Shown: positions 1-6,693, numbered from the stretch's first letter. The stretch: 6,747 nt of DNA from Betaproteobacteria bacterium (GCA_021300125.1 JAJTHX010000217.1:1-6747); one strand, 5' to 3'. Notes: generated by a model from the sequence alone, not told the origin. Made by a program: numbers and translations.

Positions 1-2017
1 CCTGCAGCAGCTCTTCCAGGATGCGGCTGCGCGCCCAGCAGGCGCCGAGGCTGTCGTTGGCATGGCAGCGCAGCTCGCGTAACTGCGCCGCCGGCACCTG
101 TTGCGGCAGGCAGTCGTCATCCTCGCCGGGCACCACCTGCGAAAACACGCCGATGCGGATGCGCTCAGGATGCGCGGCGTTGGCGAGCAGGCTGCGCAGC
201 GTGTGCGGGGTTTCGCTGTCGCGGTAGTTGGCGACCGAGACGAAGATCGTGCCGGGCTCCAGCGGCCAGTCGCGGCGCGTGGCGGGGAGCGGTGCTGCCG
301 CGGCGGTGACGAGGTCGGGGACGGTGGTCTCGATCGGTTTGGCGGCCAGTTCCAGCGACTGGTATTCCACCCGTTCGACGCGGGCATAGTCTTGCGTGCG
401 GTGGTGGTTCACCGGTGAGGCGAGCAGCACCGCCGCCTTGACGTGGCCCAGGCGCAGCAGCTCGAAGGAGCGCGCGGTCCAGTACTGCTCGAAACAGGGG
501 TCGCGCCGCTCGTCGAAAAACAGCCGGCGCGTGCCGCGGCGGGTCACCACCTGCGGCCAGTTGCTGTAATAGACCTCGCCCAGGGCATAGGGCACGTGGT
601 TGAGGCTGTGCACGGCGTGGAAAACGGTGCGCGGCGGGTCGATCACCCCGGGGAAGTAATGCGCCTTGGCTTCGTCGCTGAGGTTGATCCAGCCCCATTG
701 CGTGTGATGGGCGCCGAAGATTTCGCTGAAGCTGAACTTCACGTAGTCGCAAAACTCCCGCTGCAGCACGGCGAGGCAGCTCGCGCCCACTTCATGCACA
801 TGGCGCGACAGGCCGTTGTCGCAGACCGCGGGCTCCTCGTCTGCGCGCACCAGCAGCATGTCGTCCTCAAACCAGTACTGGACATGGCGGCCGCCGCGGT
901 GGAACAGTTCGGCGGCATGGATGCGCGCGCCGTTGATGCCGCGGTTGCCTTCGCGGATCTGCTCGAGGCCGTAGCGCGCACACAGCGCATCGTAGTGCGC
1001 AAAGGTGACGGCATCGGTGGAGTTGTTGATGAGCACGCGGCGCCCGGTGCGCAGCAGCCCCGGATCGGCGGCCTCGATGGATTCGAGCAGGCGCTCAAGC
1101 TGCAGCGGCGTGTTGTAGGAGATGAACCAGGTTTCGCTGAGCTCGGCCTGCAGTGTGCGCGCGGCGGCGAGATCACCCGGCCACTGCCCGGCGAGCGCGC
1201 GGAAGAAGGGCCAGACCAGGCCGTCGCGGTCGATGAACTGCAGGTCGAAGAGCTCGGCCTCGGCATAACTTTGCACGGTGAGGATCGATTCCTCGGTGCC
1301 CATCAGGCCCTGGGCCAGGGTCTGCTCAAGGTGATGGCTGTAGCGCGCCACCACGTCGTGGATGTAGGCCGCCGCGCCGCCGAAAAATCCGCCGCGCGCC
1401 ACCCAGCGGGTGCGCTCCACGCCGGCGCGCTGCGCCAGCGCCGCCGCATCAAAGCCGTGCACTTCGCGCGCCGGATCATGCGGATAACACAGCAGCAGAA
1501 AGCGCTGATGCAGCTGCGAGAGGCGGATGAACGAGGAGGCCTGCAGCAGCTCGGCCGGCACGGTGTGGCTGAGGCCGGCGTCGATCCAGTAATAGTGGCT
1601 GCTGCCGAAGGGATTGCGTTGCACTTGCTCGTAAAGCCAGATCGGTTTCGACAGCACCACCGGGTTGTAGGCGGGCAGTGCGGCCTGCGGGCTCAGTGGC
1701 AGCCAGTCCGCCTGCGCCAGCCATTGCGGGTCGCGGCGGATGCGCTGCACCGGTTCATACAGCGCATGCGCGGCCAGTTGTTCCGGCGCCACGGTGTGGA
1801 TCACCGTGGGTCGCGCACCACGCAGGCTGCGCACCAGTTCCAGGTGCTGTGCATCGGTGTAGACCACCATCGGCAGGTCGATCGCCATCACCGCCGGCAG
1901 ATGGCGGCGGTAGTGATCGCGGTCGCGCTGGAAGGGCGGAGACAGGCGGTCGCGGCCGAGGTCGAATACCGCGGTGACCAGGGTCGGCGGGGGTGCTGCG
2001 GGAGATGGGGAATTCAA
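1..2017 (-). CDS. Multidomain glycosyltransferase (HtrL/YibB-like + GT-A + GlcNAc-transferase-like), 3' end outside the window
   Basis: This frame is open from an in-frame TGA at 2125-2123 to the window edge, giving 672 codons from the proposed start with no stop, so the C-terminus is missing. Three regions can be seen. Residues about 12-262 resemble the HtrL/YibB family, with VTAVFDLGRD near the N-terminus, MVVYTD at 50-55, YYWIDAGL at 142-149, GGFFGGAAAYI at 209-219 and EES at 242-244. Residues about 295-545 look like a GT-A glycosyltransferase: FISYNTPLQLERLLESI, then VLINNS, GNRGINGAR, and WFEDDMLL at 382-389, whose EDD would be the metal/nucleotide-sugar (DXD-type) motif. A Pro/Ala-rich linker (about 552-580) leads to IFVSVANYRD and AHPERIRIGVFSQ, then GACWAR. 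These match the start of the PF11397 GlcNAc-transferase family (GT60-like). No signal peptide or membrane segment is visible, so a cytoplasmic role in surface-glycan synthesis is inferred. Donor and acceptor are unknown. The start is TTG: no ATG or GTG lies between the upstream stop and the conserved VTAVFDLG, and no clear Shine-Dalgarno is seen. Confidence 0.8.
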   Translation of the reverse strand, partial: MNSPSPAAPPPTLVTAVFDLGRDRLSPPFQRDRDHYRRHLPAVMAIDLPMVVYTDAQHLELVRSLRGARPTVIHTVAPEQLAAHALYEPVQRIRRDPQWLAQADWLPLSPQAALPAYNPVVLSKPIWLYEQVQRNPFGSSHYYWIDAGLSHTVPAELLQASSFIRLSQLHQRFLLLCYPHDPAREVHGFDAAALAQRAGVERTRWVARGGFFGGAAAYIHDVVARYSHHLEQTLAQGLMGTEESILTVQSYAEAELFDLQFIDRDGLVWPFFRALAGQWPGDLAAARTLQAELSETWFISYNTPLQLERLLESIEAADPGLLRTGRRVLINNSTDAVTFAHYDALCARYGLEQIREGNRGINGARIHAAELFHRGGRHVQYWFEDDMLLVRADEEPAVCDNGLSRHVHEVGASCLAVLQREFCDYVKFSFSEIFGAHHTQWGWINLSDEAKAHYFPGVIDPPRTVFHAVHSLNHVPYALGEVYYSNWPQVVTRRGTRRLFFDERRDPCFEQYWTARSFELLRLGHVKAAVLLASPVNHHRTQDYARVERVEYQSLELAAKPIETTVPDLVTAAAAPLPATRRDWPLEPGTIFVSVANYRDSETPHTLRSLLANAAHPERIRIGVFSQVVPGEDDDCLPQQVPAAQLRELRCHANDSLGACWARSRILEELLQ

Positions 2018-2050
2018 GGCAGTGCTGAAAAACCGTGGCGGAGTGTTCGC

Positions 2051-2056
2051 AGTATA
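2051..2056 (-). promoter_or_regulatory. Candidate -10 box for the glycosyltransferase gene
   Basis: On the minus strand the sequence reads TATACT, five of six matches to the sigma-70 -10 consensus, about 34 bases upstream of the TTG start. It stands out in a GC-rich spacer. No good -35 hexamer lies 16-18 bases upstream, so this is a weak call. If used, transcription would begin near 2044. Confidence 0.3.
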
Positions 2057-2074
2057 GCGGCCGGGCAGGGGGCT

Positions 2075-2101
2075 GAATCTCGCCGCAGCGCTGCGGGATT
2101 C
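2075..2101 (-). repeat. Long imperfect inverted repeat in the intergenic spacer
   Basis: The outer arms GAATC and GATTC pair, and inside them is a perfect 14-base palindrome, CCGCAGCGCTGCGG. Together they can form a stem of about 10-12 base pairs interrupted by a three-base bulge. It lies between the adenosyltransferase stop and the candidate -10 box of the glycosyltransferase gene. There is no T-tract on either side. It could be a terminator relying on structure alone, an mRNA 3'-end stabiliser, a protein binding site, or a copy of a dispersed genomic repeat. Confidence 0.5.
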
Positions 2102-2121
2102 GCCGGGCTCAAGCCCGGGCG
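2101..2121 (-). terminator. GC-rich hairpin after the adenosyltransferase gene, possible terminator without a T-tract
   Basis: CCGGGCT and AGCCCGG form a perfect 7-base stem around a two-base centre, extended by two more pairs past a bulged base. It begins 24 bases after the TAG stop of the adenosyltransferase gene and directly abuts the next hairpin. No run of T follows, so it is not a standard Rho-independent terminator. Its position still fits transcript end formation or protection. Confidence 0.35.
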
Positions 2122-2144
2122 TTCAGGAGCAGTTCAGCAGAAGG

Positions 2145-2696
2145 CTAGCGGTTGCGTCCCTGCTGCCAGTGCACGTCGCCGCCGCCGTTGGCGCGGTTGA
2201 GCACGCGCGCGAGCACGAACATCAGGTCGGAGAGGCGGTTGAGGTATTGCCGCGGCAGCGGCGGCAGGGTTTCGCTGTGGTCGAGCGCGACCACGCTGCG
2301 CTCGGCGCGGCGGCATACGGTGCGTGCAACATGCGCCAGCGACGCGCTGCGGCTGCCGCCGGGGAGTATGAATTCCTTCAGCGGTGGCAGCCCGGCATTG
2401 AAGGTTTCGATCAGGCCGTCGAGGCGTGCGAGGTGGGCGTCGCTCATCAGCGTGTGGCCGGGCAGGCTCAGTTCACCGCCGAGATCAAACAGGTCGTGCT
2501 GGATCCCTTCGAGTGCATCGCGCACCGGCGGCGGCAGGGTTTCGGTAAGCAGCAGCCCGAGTACGCTGTTGAGTTCATCGACATCGCCCATCGCCGCCAC
2601 CCGCGGTTCATGCTTGCCGATGCGCGTGCCGGTGGCGAGTCCGGTGCTGCCGTCGTCGCCGGTGCGGGTGACGATCTTGGAGAGGCGATTGGCCAT
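2145..2696 (-). CDS. pduO: PduO-type ATP:cob(I)alamin adenosyltransferase
   Basis: This enzyme transfers the adenosyl group of ATP to the cobalt of cob(I)alamin or cob(I)yrinic acid a,c-diamide, the last activation step for adenosylcobalamin (EC 2.5.1.17). It is cytoplasmic and the family is trimeric. The 183-residue protein is full length for the stand-alone PduO/MMAB class and has the family motifs in order: the N-terminal ATP-binding TRTGDDGSTGL (10-20), GDVDELNSVLG (37-47), HDLFDLGGELS (67-77), LPGG (111-114), ARTVCRRAER (124-133) and YLNRLSDLMFVLAR (151-164). The Arg-rich motif corresponds to the catalytic/ATP-contacting segment. The ATG start fits the usual MxNRLSKI N-terminus. It begins 26 bases after the second SulP gene on the same strand, so it is probably co-transcribed, although it has no functional link to anion transport. 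The symbol is for the family: the true PduO has an additional C-terminal domain that is absent here. Other cobalamin genes are not in view. Confidence 0.95.
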   Translation of the reverse strand: MANRLSKIVTRTGDDGSTGLATGTRIGKHEPRVAAMGDVDELNSVLGLLLTETLPPPVRDALEGIQHDLFDLGGELSLPGHTLMSDAHLARLDGLIETFNAGLPPLKEFILPGGSRSASLAHVARTVCRRAERSVVALDHSETLPPLPRQYLNRLSDLMFVLARVLNRANGGGDVHWQQGRNR

Positions 2697-2722
2697 AAAA
2701 AATATTCTTTTAAATCAATAAC
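2697..2722 (-). other. AT-rich intergenic gap between SulP and adenosyltransferase genes
   Basis: These 26 bases are almost all A and T in an otherwise GC-rich window. They lie between the TAA of the permease gene and the ATG of the adenosyltransferase. They hold AAAAGA about 10 bases upstream of the ATG, which may be a weak ribosome binding site, and a run of six T just before the ATG. No hairpin precedes the T-run, so I do not read it as a terminator. An unstructured AT-rich leader would favour ribosome access. Confidence 0.5.
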
Positions 2723-4858
2723 TTATGATTTAGCTGCGGAGGGTGCTTCGGAGCTGGCGGCCGGCTGCGGCAGGAGCAGGGCATCGAACTGCGGGTCCTG
2801 CAGGGTGCGACTGATGGATTCGAGTGCCAGTTCCTCGGTGCGGAAAAAATGCTGGGCGCCGATGCGGTCGTAGAGGCCGGTGCTTTCCATCACCGACAGC
2901 ACTTGGCGCTTCAAGCCGCTGAACACCATGGTCACGCCATTCTCCTGCAGCCGGGTTACCAGGTGACGGATCATTTCCTCGCCCGAGGCATCGAGCTCGT
3001 TGATCGCATCGCCCACCACCAGGATGAAACGTGCCTGCGGATGGCGCGCCGCCTGTTCGAGGATGGCGTCCTCGAAGTAGGGCACGTTGGCGAAAAACAG
3101 CGAGCCGTCAAAGCGGACGATGATGACCTTGTCGCTGGTGGGCAGCCGGAACATGCGCGCGTCGCGCAGCGTGCCGTCGGGATGGCGGCCGAGCACGGCC
3201 ACCCGCGGCCGCATCGTGCGGTAGAGGTAGAGCACCACCGCGAGCAGCGCGCCGACGAGGATGCCGTTGTCGAGGTGCGGCGCGAAGGCGAGTGTCGCCA
3301 CGAAGGTGATCACCGCGGCGATGCCGTCGTGGCGCTGCGCCTGCCAGGCGTGGCGGATGGCCTTGAAGTTCACCAGGTTCGCCACCGCGAGCATGATGAT
3401 CGCGGCGAGCGCCGACTGCGGCAGGTGGTAGAGCAGCGGGGTGAACAGCAGCAGCGTCACCAGCACGATGGAGCCGGCGATCACCGACGAGAGGCCGGTC
3501 ACCGCGCCCGCAGATAAGTTGACTGCCGAGCGTGAAAACGAGCCGCTGACCGGAAAGGACTGGAACAGGCTGCCGACCACATTGGCGAGGCCCTGGCCGA
3601 CCAGCTCCTGGTTGGGGTCGATGCGCTGCTTGGTGCGCGTGGCCATCGACTTGGCGATGGAGATCGCCTCCATGAAGCCGACCAGCGCGATCACCAGCGC
3701 GGTGGGCAGCAGCTTGAGCAGGGTGTCCCATTTGAACTCGGGCAGGTCGGGCGCGGGGATGCCGGCGGGAATCGCGCCCACCACCTCGCCGCCGCCGGAG
3801 AGCAGGACCCGGCCGTTGTCGATTTTCGAGATGATCCAGCGTCGGCCGTCGGAGGCGGTGTCCGGCTGCAGCGTGCCGAGCAGGCGGAAGGCGGGCTGCC
3901 CGGCCTCGTCGCTGGTGCCGGTGAAGCGCAGCCGCCGTGCCTCGGAAAAACGCACGCGGCGCTCGGCCTCCACGGCACGCAGTTCCAGGCGCAGGAATTC
4001 GAGGTCGGCCTTGAGGATGATCAGGCGCGGGTGCGCGGCGCCGTCGCTTTTGGTGACGCGGTCGATCTCTTCGGTTTTTTCCGCGGCCTCGCGCCGCAGT
4101 TCGCCGGCGCGCGCGTTGAGCGCGGTCAGCGATTCGATGACGTTGCGCACCTGCGAGTCGCTGAACTGGGTGGCCTCGGCATGGGTGTTGCGTTCGTAGT
4201 CCGTGGCCCAGCTGAGCAGCGTGGTCAGCGCCACCGCGGCCAGCACCCCGGGCCAGGCCGGCCGGTAGCGCTTGAGCAGCACGATCACCGCCATCGCCAG
4301 CAGCCCCATGCCCAGTGTCGGCCAGTGGGTGTCGCCCAGGCGCAGCACCACGTCCCAGATGTCGGCAAGGAAGCGCTCGCTGCGCGCGCTGTGCACGCCG
4401 AAGAGCTTGTTGAACTGCGACAGCGCGATGATGATCGCGGCGGCGTTGGTGAAGCCGACGATCACCGGATGCGACAGGAAGCTGACGATGGCGCCGAGGC
4501 GGAACACGCCCATCGCCAGCTCGATCACGCCGACCATCAATGCGAGGAGGATGGCGAGCGCGATGAACTGCTCGGTGCCGGGTGCCGCGAACTGCGACAG
4601 CGCCGAGCCGGTCAGCAGCGACACCATCGCCACCGGGCCCGAGGCGAGCTGGTTGGAGGAGCCCCACATCGCCGCGATCAGCACCGGCAGGAAGGCGGCG
4701 TAGAGGCCGTAGTAGGCGGGCAGTCCGGCGAGCTGGGCATAGGCCATGGACTGCGGGATCAGCACCATCGCCACCGTCGCGCCGGCGACGAAATCGGCGC
4801 GCAGCGTGCGTTTGTCGGTCGGGAACCAGCGCAGGAAGGGGAGCAGGCGTTGTTTCAT
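2723..4858 (-). CDS. SulP/SLC26-family anion permease with STAS domain and a large inter-repeat insert
   Basis: This is an inner-membrane secondary transporter for inorganic anions. SulP substrates include sulfate and bicarbonate, and the sequence does not decide between them. The protein is 711 aa. The first transmembrane half (about 20-220) contains GLPAYYGLYAAFLPVL (45-60) and SGPVAMVSLLTGSAL (73-87), the TM3 region of the anion site. The second half (about 380-546) contains GFMEAISIAKSMA (394-406), QELVGQGLANVVGS (417-430) and VSGSFSRSAVN (437-447), the TM10 region. The cytoplasmic STAS domain (about 572-685) has VIIVRFDGSLFFAN and ELDASGEE, with serine at 625 in the classic position. Residues about 221-357 form an insert not found in the neighbouring paralogue. 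It is charged and probably coiled-coil in its first part (234-302). The start is the ATG overlapping the upstream stop, which gives MKQRLLPFLRWFP, the usual family N-terminus. An open extension upstream to 4903 adds a poor sequence lying inside the upstream gene. Confidence 0.95.
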   Translation of the reverse strand: MKQRLLPFLRWFPTDKRTLRADFVAGATVAMVLIPQSMAYAQLAGLPAYYGLYAAFLPVLIAAMWGSSNQLASGPVAMVSLLTGSALSQFAAPGTEQFIALAILLALMVGVIELAMGVFRLGAIVSFLSHPVIVGFTNAAAIIIALSQFNKLFGVHSARSERFLADIWDVVLRLGDTHWPTLGMGLLAMAVIVLLKRYRPAWPGVLAAVALTTLLSWATDYERNTHAEATQFSDSQVRNVIESLTALNARAGELRREAAEKTEEIDRVTKSDGAAHPRLIILKADLEFLRLELRAVEAERRVRFSEARRLRFTGTSDEAGQPAFRLLGTLQPDTASDGRRWIISKIDNGRVLLSGGGEVVGAIPAGIPAPDLPEFKWDTLLKLLPTALVIALVGFMEAISIAKSMATRTKQRIDPNQELVGQGLANVVGSLFQSFPVSGSFSRSAVNLSAGAVTGLSSVIAGSIVLVTLLLFTPLLYHLPQSALAAIIMLAVANLVNFKAIRHAWQAQRHDGIAAVITFVATLAFAPHLDNGILVGALLAVVLYLYRTMRPRVAVLGRHPDGTLRDARMFRLPTSDKVIIVRFDGSLFFANVPYFEDAILEQAARHPQARFILVVGDAINELDASGEEMIRHLVTRLQENGVTMVFSGLKRQVLSVMESTGLYDRIGAQHFFRTEELALESISRTLQDPQFDALLLPQPAASSEAPSAAKS

Positions 4859-4860
4859 CA
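4856..4860 (-). promoter_or_regulatory. TGATG stop/start overlap coupling the two SulP genes
   Basis: On the minus strand the TGA stop of the upstream permease (4860-4858) shares its last base with the ATG of the downstream permease (4858-4856). The 20 bases upstream, AGCCCCCGGCACACTGCC and adjacent, contain no Shine-Dalgarno. Translation of the second permease therefore probably depends on reinitiation by ribosomes finishing the first. This is strong evidence for a shared transcript and linked expression. Confidence 0.85.
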
Positions 4861-6663
4861 GGCAGTGTGCCGGGGGCTGCCGTCGGGCAGGCGGTCCCGG
4901 CATTCGCGGAAGATGCGCAGTGTACAGTCACGGCACTGCGCGTTGTCGAGTTTCGGATAGATCGCGGCAATCGGGCCGGAGCGCACCGCGAACAGGTGGT
5001 CGCGGCCGATGCGTTCGAGGTGGCCGCCGCGCTCAAGCAGTGCCATCACCTCGTCCTTGAGGCGGTAGAAGTAGAGGCCGCCGCCAAGGCGGGCGCGGCG
5101 CCGTGCCTCCTGTGCCAGCAGTTCGGCGCCCGCGACATCGACGAAATTGATGCCGCCGGCCACCAGCAGCACGTGTTTCTGCGGCGTGCGTTCACCGATT
5201 TCGAGCAGCGCCTGCTGCACGTGGTCCACCGCGCCAAAAAACAGCGAGCCGTTCACGCGCAGGCATTTGAGCTGCGGGCAGTCGGGCAGGCCGGTGTCGG
5301 CCGAGAAGTGGTAACTGCCCTCCGCCGGATCGGGCTTGACGTCGCGGATCACCGGGTGCGAGGTACGGTTCAAGTACAGCATCAGTGAGAGCAGGATGCC
5401 GGCGTAGATCGCGAATTCGAGTTCGACGAACAGCGTGGCAAGCAGGGTGGCGAGGAGCACGCCCGCCTCGGCGCGGCTCACGCGCAGGATCGCGCGCATC
5501 TGCGGAATGTCGATCAGGCCCCAGGCCACCATGAACAGCAGACCGGCCATCGCCGGCACCGGCAGGAACTGCAGCACCGGCGCCACCAGCAGCACGATCA
5601 GCAGCAGGAAGGTGGCCGACAGCACCGCGGCCAGCGGCGTGCGTGCGCCGGCGTCGTAGTTGACGCCGCTGCGGTTGAAGGAGCCGCTTGAGGCATAGGC
5701 GGAGAAAAAGCTGCCGGCGATGTTGGACAGCCCCTGGCCGATGAATTCCTGGCTGCCGTCGATGCGCTGCTCGGAGCGGGCGGCGATGGCGCGCGCAATG
5801 GATACCGCCTCGGTCAGCCCCAGCATCGCCACCGCCAGCGCGATGGGCAGGGTCTTGCGCAGGGTTTCCAGTGTCAGTTCCGGCGGGGCGAAGGCCGGCA
5901 GGATGCCGGAGAGGGGCTGCACCATGCGGATGTGGCTGGCGGCGTCGATGCCGGGGATCAGCTTCAGGGCCGCGGCAACCAGGCTGCCGGCGAGCAGTGC
6001 GATGATCATGTAGGGCAGTTTCGGCCAGCGCCGCTTGACCAGAAGGCCGCTGAGCAGTGTCACCGCGCCGATCGCAGTAGCGATCCAGTCGATATCGTCA
6101 ATGCCGGCGACGGTGTGCTGCAGGGTTTCGGCGAAGGAGATGCCGCCCGGCATGTCGATGCCGAAAAAGTGGCGGATCTGGGTGCTGATGATGAGCAGTC
6201 CGGCGCCCGCGGTGAAGCCGACCACCACCGTGTGCGAGATGAAATTGACCAGGGCGCCGAGACGGGCCAGTCCCATCGCCAGCTGGAACACCCCGACCAG
6301 CAGCGTCATCGCCAGCACCAGGCGGATGTATTCGGGGGTGCCCGGCACGGCGAGGCCGCTGACGGTGGAATAGACCACGATCGAGATCGCGGTGGTCGGT
6401 CCCGAGACCAGGTGCCAGCTCGATCCCCACAGCGCGGCGATCACGGCGGGGATCATCGCGGCAAACAGGCCGTACTCCGGGGGCAGGCCGGCGATTGCGG
6501 CGAAAGCCACGCCTTGGGGCAGCACTACCACCGCGCCGGTCAGGCCGGCCATGGCGTCGGCGCGCAGGGTGTCGCGGTTGACCCGCGGCCACCAGGACAG
6601 GAAGGGCAGCAACCGGATCGCCCGGGCGCGGTGAGGTTCGGCGGTAGGCGGTGACGGGGTCAA
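4858..6663 (-). CDS. SulP/SLC26-family anion permease with STAS domain and C-terminal cysteine motif
   Basis: This is an inner-membrane anion transporter of 601 aa from the proposed start, a usual SulP length. Its substrate (sulfate, bicarbonate or another anion) cannot be told from sequence alone. Family landmarks are TGAVVVLPQGVAFAAIAGLP (42-61), EYGLFAAMIP (63-72), SGPTTAIS (87-94), EAVSIARAIA (285-294), QEFIGQGLSNIAGSFF (305-320) and SSGSFNRSGVN (325-335). The cytoplasmic STAS domain (about 463-565) has CLRVNGSLFFGAV and FVDVAGAEL. Alanine 511 replaces the serine that is phosphorylated in SpoIIAA-type STAS proteins. The tail carries CRDC followed by C, at 577, 580 and 588. The start is chosen as the TTG at 6663 because AGGA lies six bases upstream and the -10 candidate lies outside it. 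The frame is open to a TTG at 6717, but that extension is poorly conserved in style and has no ribosome binding site. It is the first gene of the probable three-gene operon and shares a TGATG overlap with the next. Confidence 0.93.
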   Translation of the reverse strand: MTPSPPTAEPHRARAIRLLPFLSWWPRVNRDTLRADAMAGLTGAVVVLPQGVAFAAIAGLPPEYGLFAAMIPAVIAALWGSSWHLVSGPTTAISIVVYSTVSGLAVPGTPEYIRLVLAMTLLVGVFQLAMGLARLGALVNFISHTVVVGFTAGAGLLIISTQIRHFFGIDMPGGISFAETLQHTVAGIDDIDWIATAIGAVTLLSGLLVKRRWPKLPYMIIALLAGSLVAAALKLIPGIDAASHIRMVQPLSGILPAFAPPELTLETLRKTLPIALAVAMLGLTEAVSIARAIAARSEQRIDGSQEFIGQGLSNIAGSFFSAYASSGSFNRSGVNYDAGARTPLAAVLSATFLLLIVLLVAPVLQFLPVPAMAGLLFMVAWGLIDIPQMRAILRVSRAEAGVLLATLLATLFVELEFAIYAGILLSLMLYLNRTSHPVIRDVKPDPAEGSYHFSADTGLPDCPQLKCLRVNGSLFFGAVDHVQQALLEIGERTPQKHVLLVAGGINFVDVAGAELLAQEARRRARLGGGLYFYRLKDEVMALLERGGHLERIGRDHLFAVRSGPIAAIYPKLDNAQCRDCTLRIFRECRDRLPDGSPRHTA

Positions 6664-6669
6664 GGCATG

Positions 6670-6673
6670 TCCT
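6670..6673 (-). promoter_or_regulatory. Ribosome binding site deciding the TTG start of the first SulP gene
   Basis: AGGA on the minus strand, six bases before TTG at 6663, is the only good Shine-Dalgarno/start pair between the open-frame limit and the conserved RLLPFLSWWP segment. It supports a 601-aa product beginning with MTPSPPTAEP. Confidence 0.55.
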
Positions 6674-6687
6674 GAGCGGCTACGGTG

Positions 6688-6693
6688 ATTATC
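6688..6693 (-). promoter_or_regulatory. Candidate -10 box for the SulP-SulP-adenosyltransferase operon
   Basis: The minus strand reads GATAAT, five of six to the -10 consensus. It would place the transcript start near 6681, about 18 bases before the TTG start and just upstream of the AGGA site. The best -35 at an 18-base spacing is TTGTAT, a three-of-six match, so the promoter would be weak or need an activator. A better-looking TTGACG (about 6733-6738) is too far away to pair with it. Confidence 0.3.

Noticed and set aside
165..1266. Minus-strand frames at 165-752 and 739-1266
   Set aside because: They overlap the glycosyltransferase gene in other frames and have low-complexity Arg/Pro/Ser composition. 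The real gene is the frame open through the left edge.
443..2200. 585-codon open frame on the plus strand
   Set aside because: It lies antisense to the glycosyltransferase gene. Its translation is Arg/Ala/Gly/His-rich with no recognisable motif, whereas the minus strand gives clear family motifs. It is a by-product of high GC third positions.
2697..2722. T-run before the adenosyltransferase ATG as a terminator
   Set aside because: No stem-loop precedes it, so it does not qualify as a Rho-independent terminator.
4859..4903. N-terminal extension of the second permease to 4903
   Set aside because: It would add a Pro/Arg-rich segment inside the upstream gene. The coupled ATG at 4858 gives the standard family N-terminus.
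4031..4960. 309-codon plus-strand frame, and similar plus frames at 2169-2873, 2849-3517 and 5932-6654
   Set aside because: All are antisense to well-supported genes and made of His/Gln/Arg-rich low-complexity sequence.
3108..5036. 642-codon minus-strand frame
   Set aside because: It is an alternate frame of the two SulP genes, with Arg/His/Ala-rich sequence and no SulP motif.
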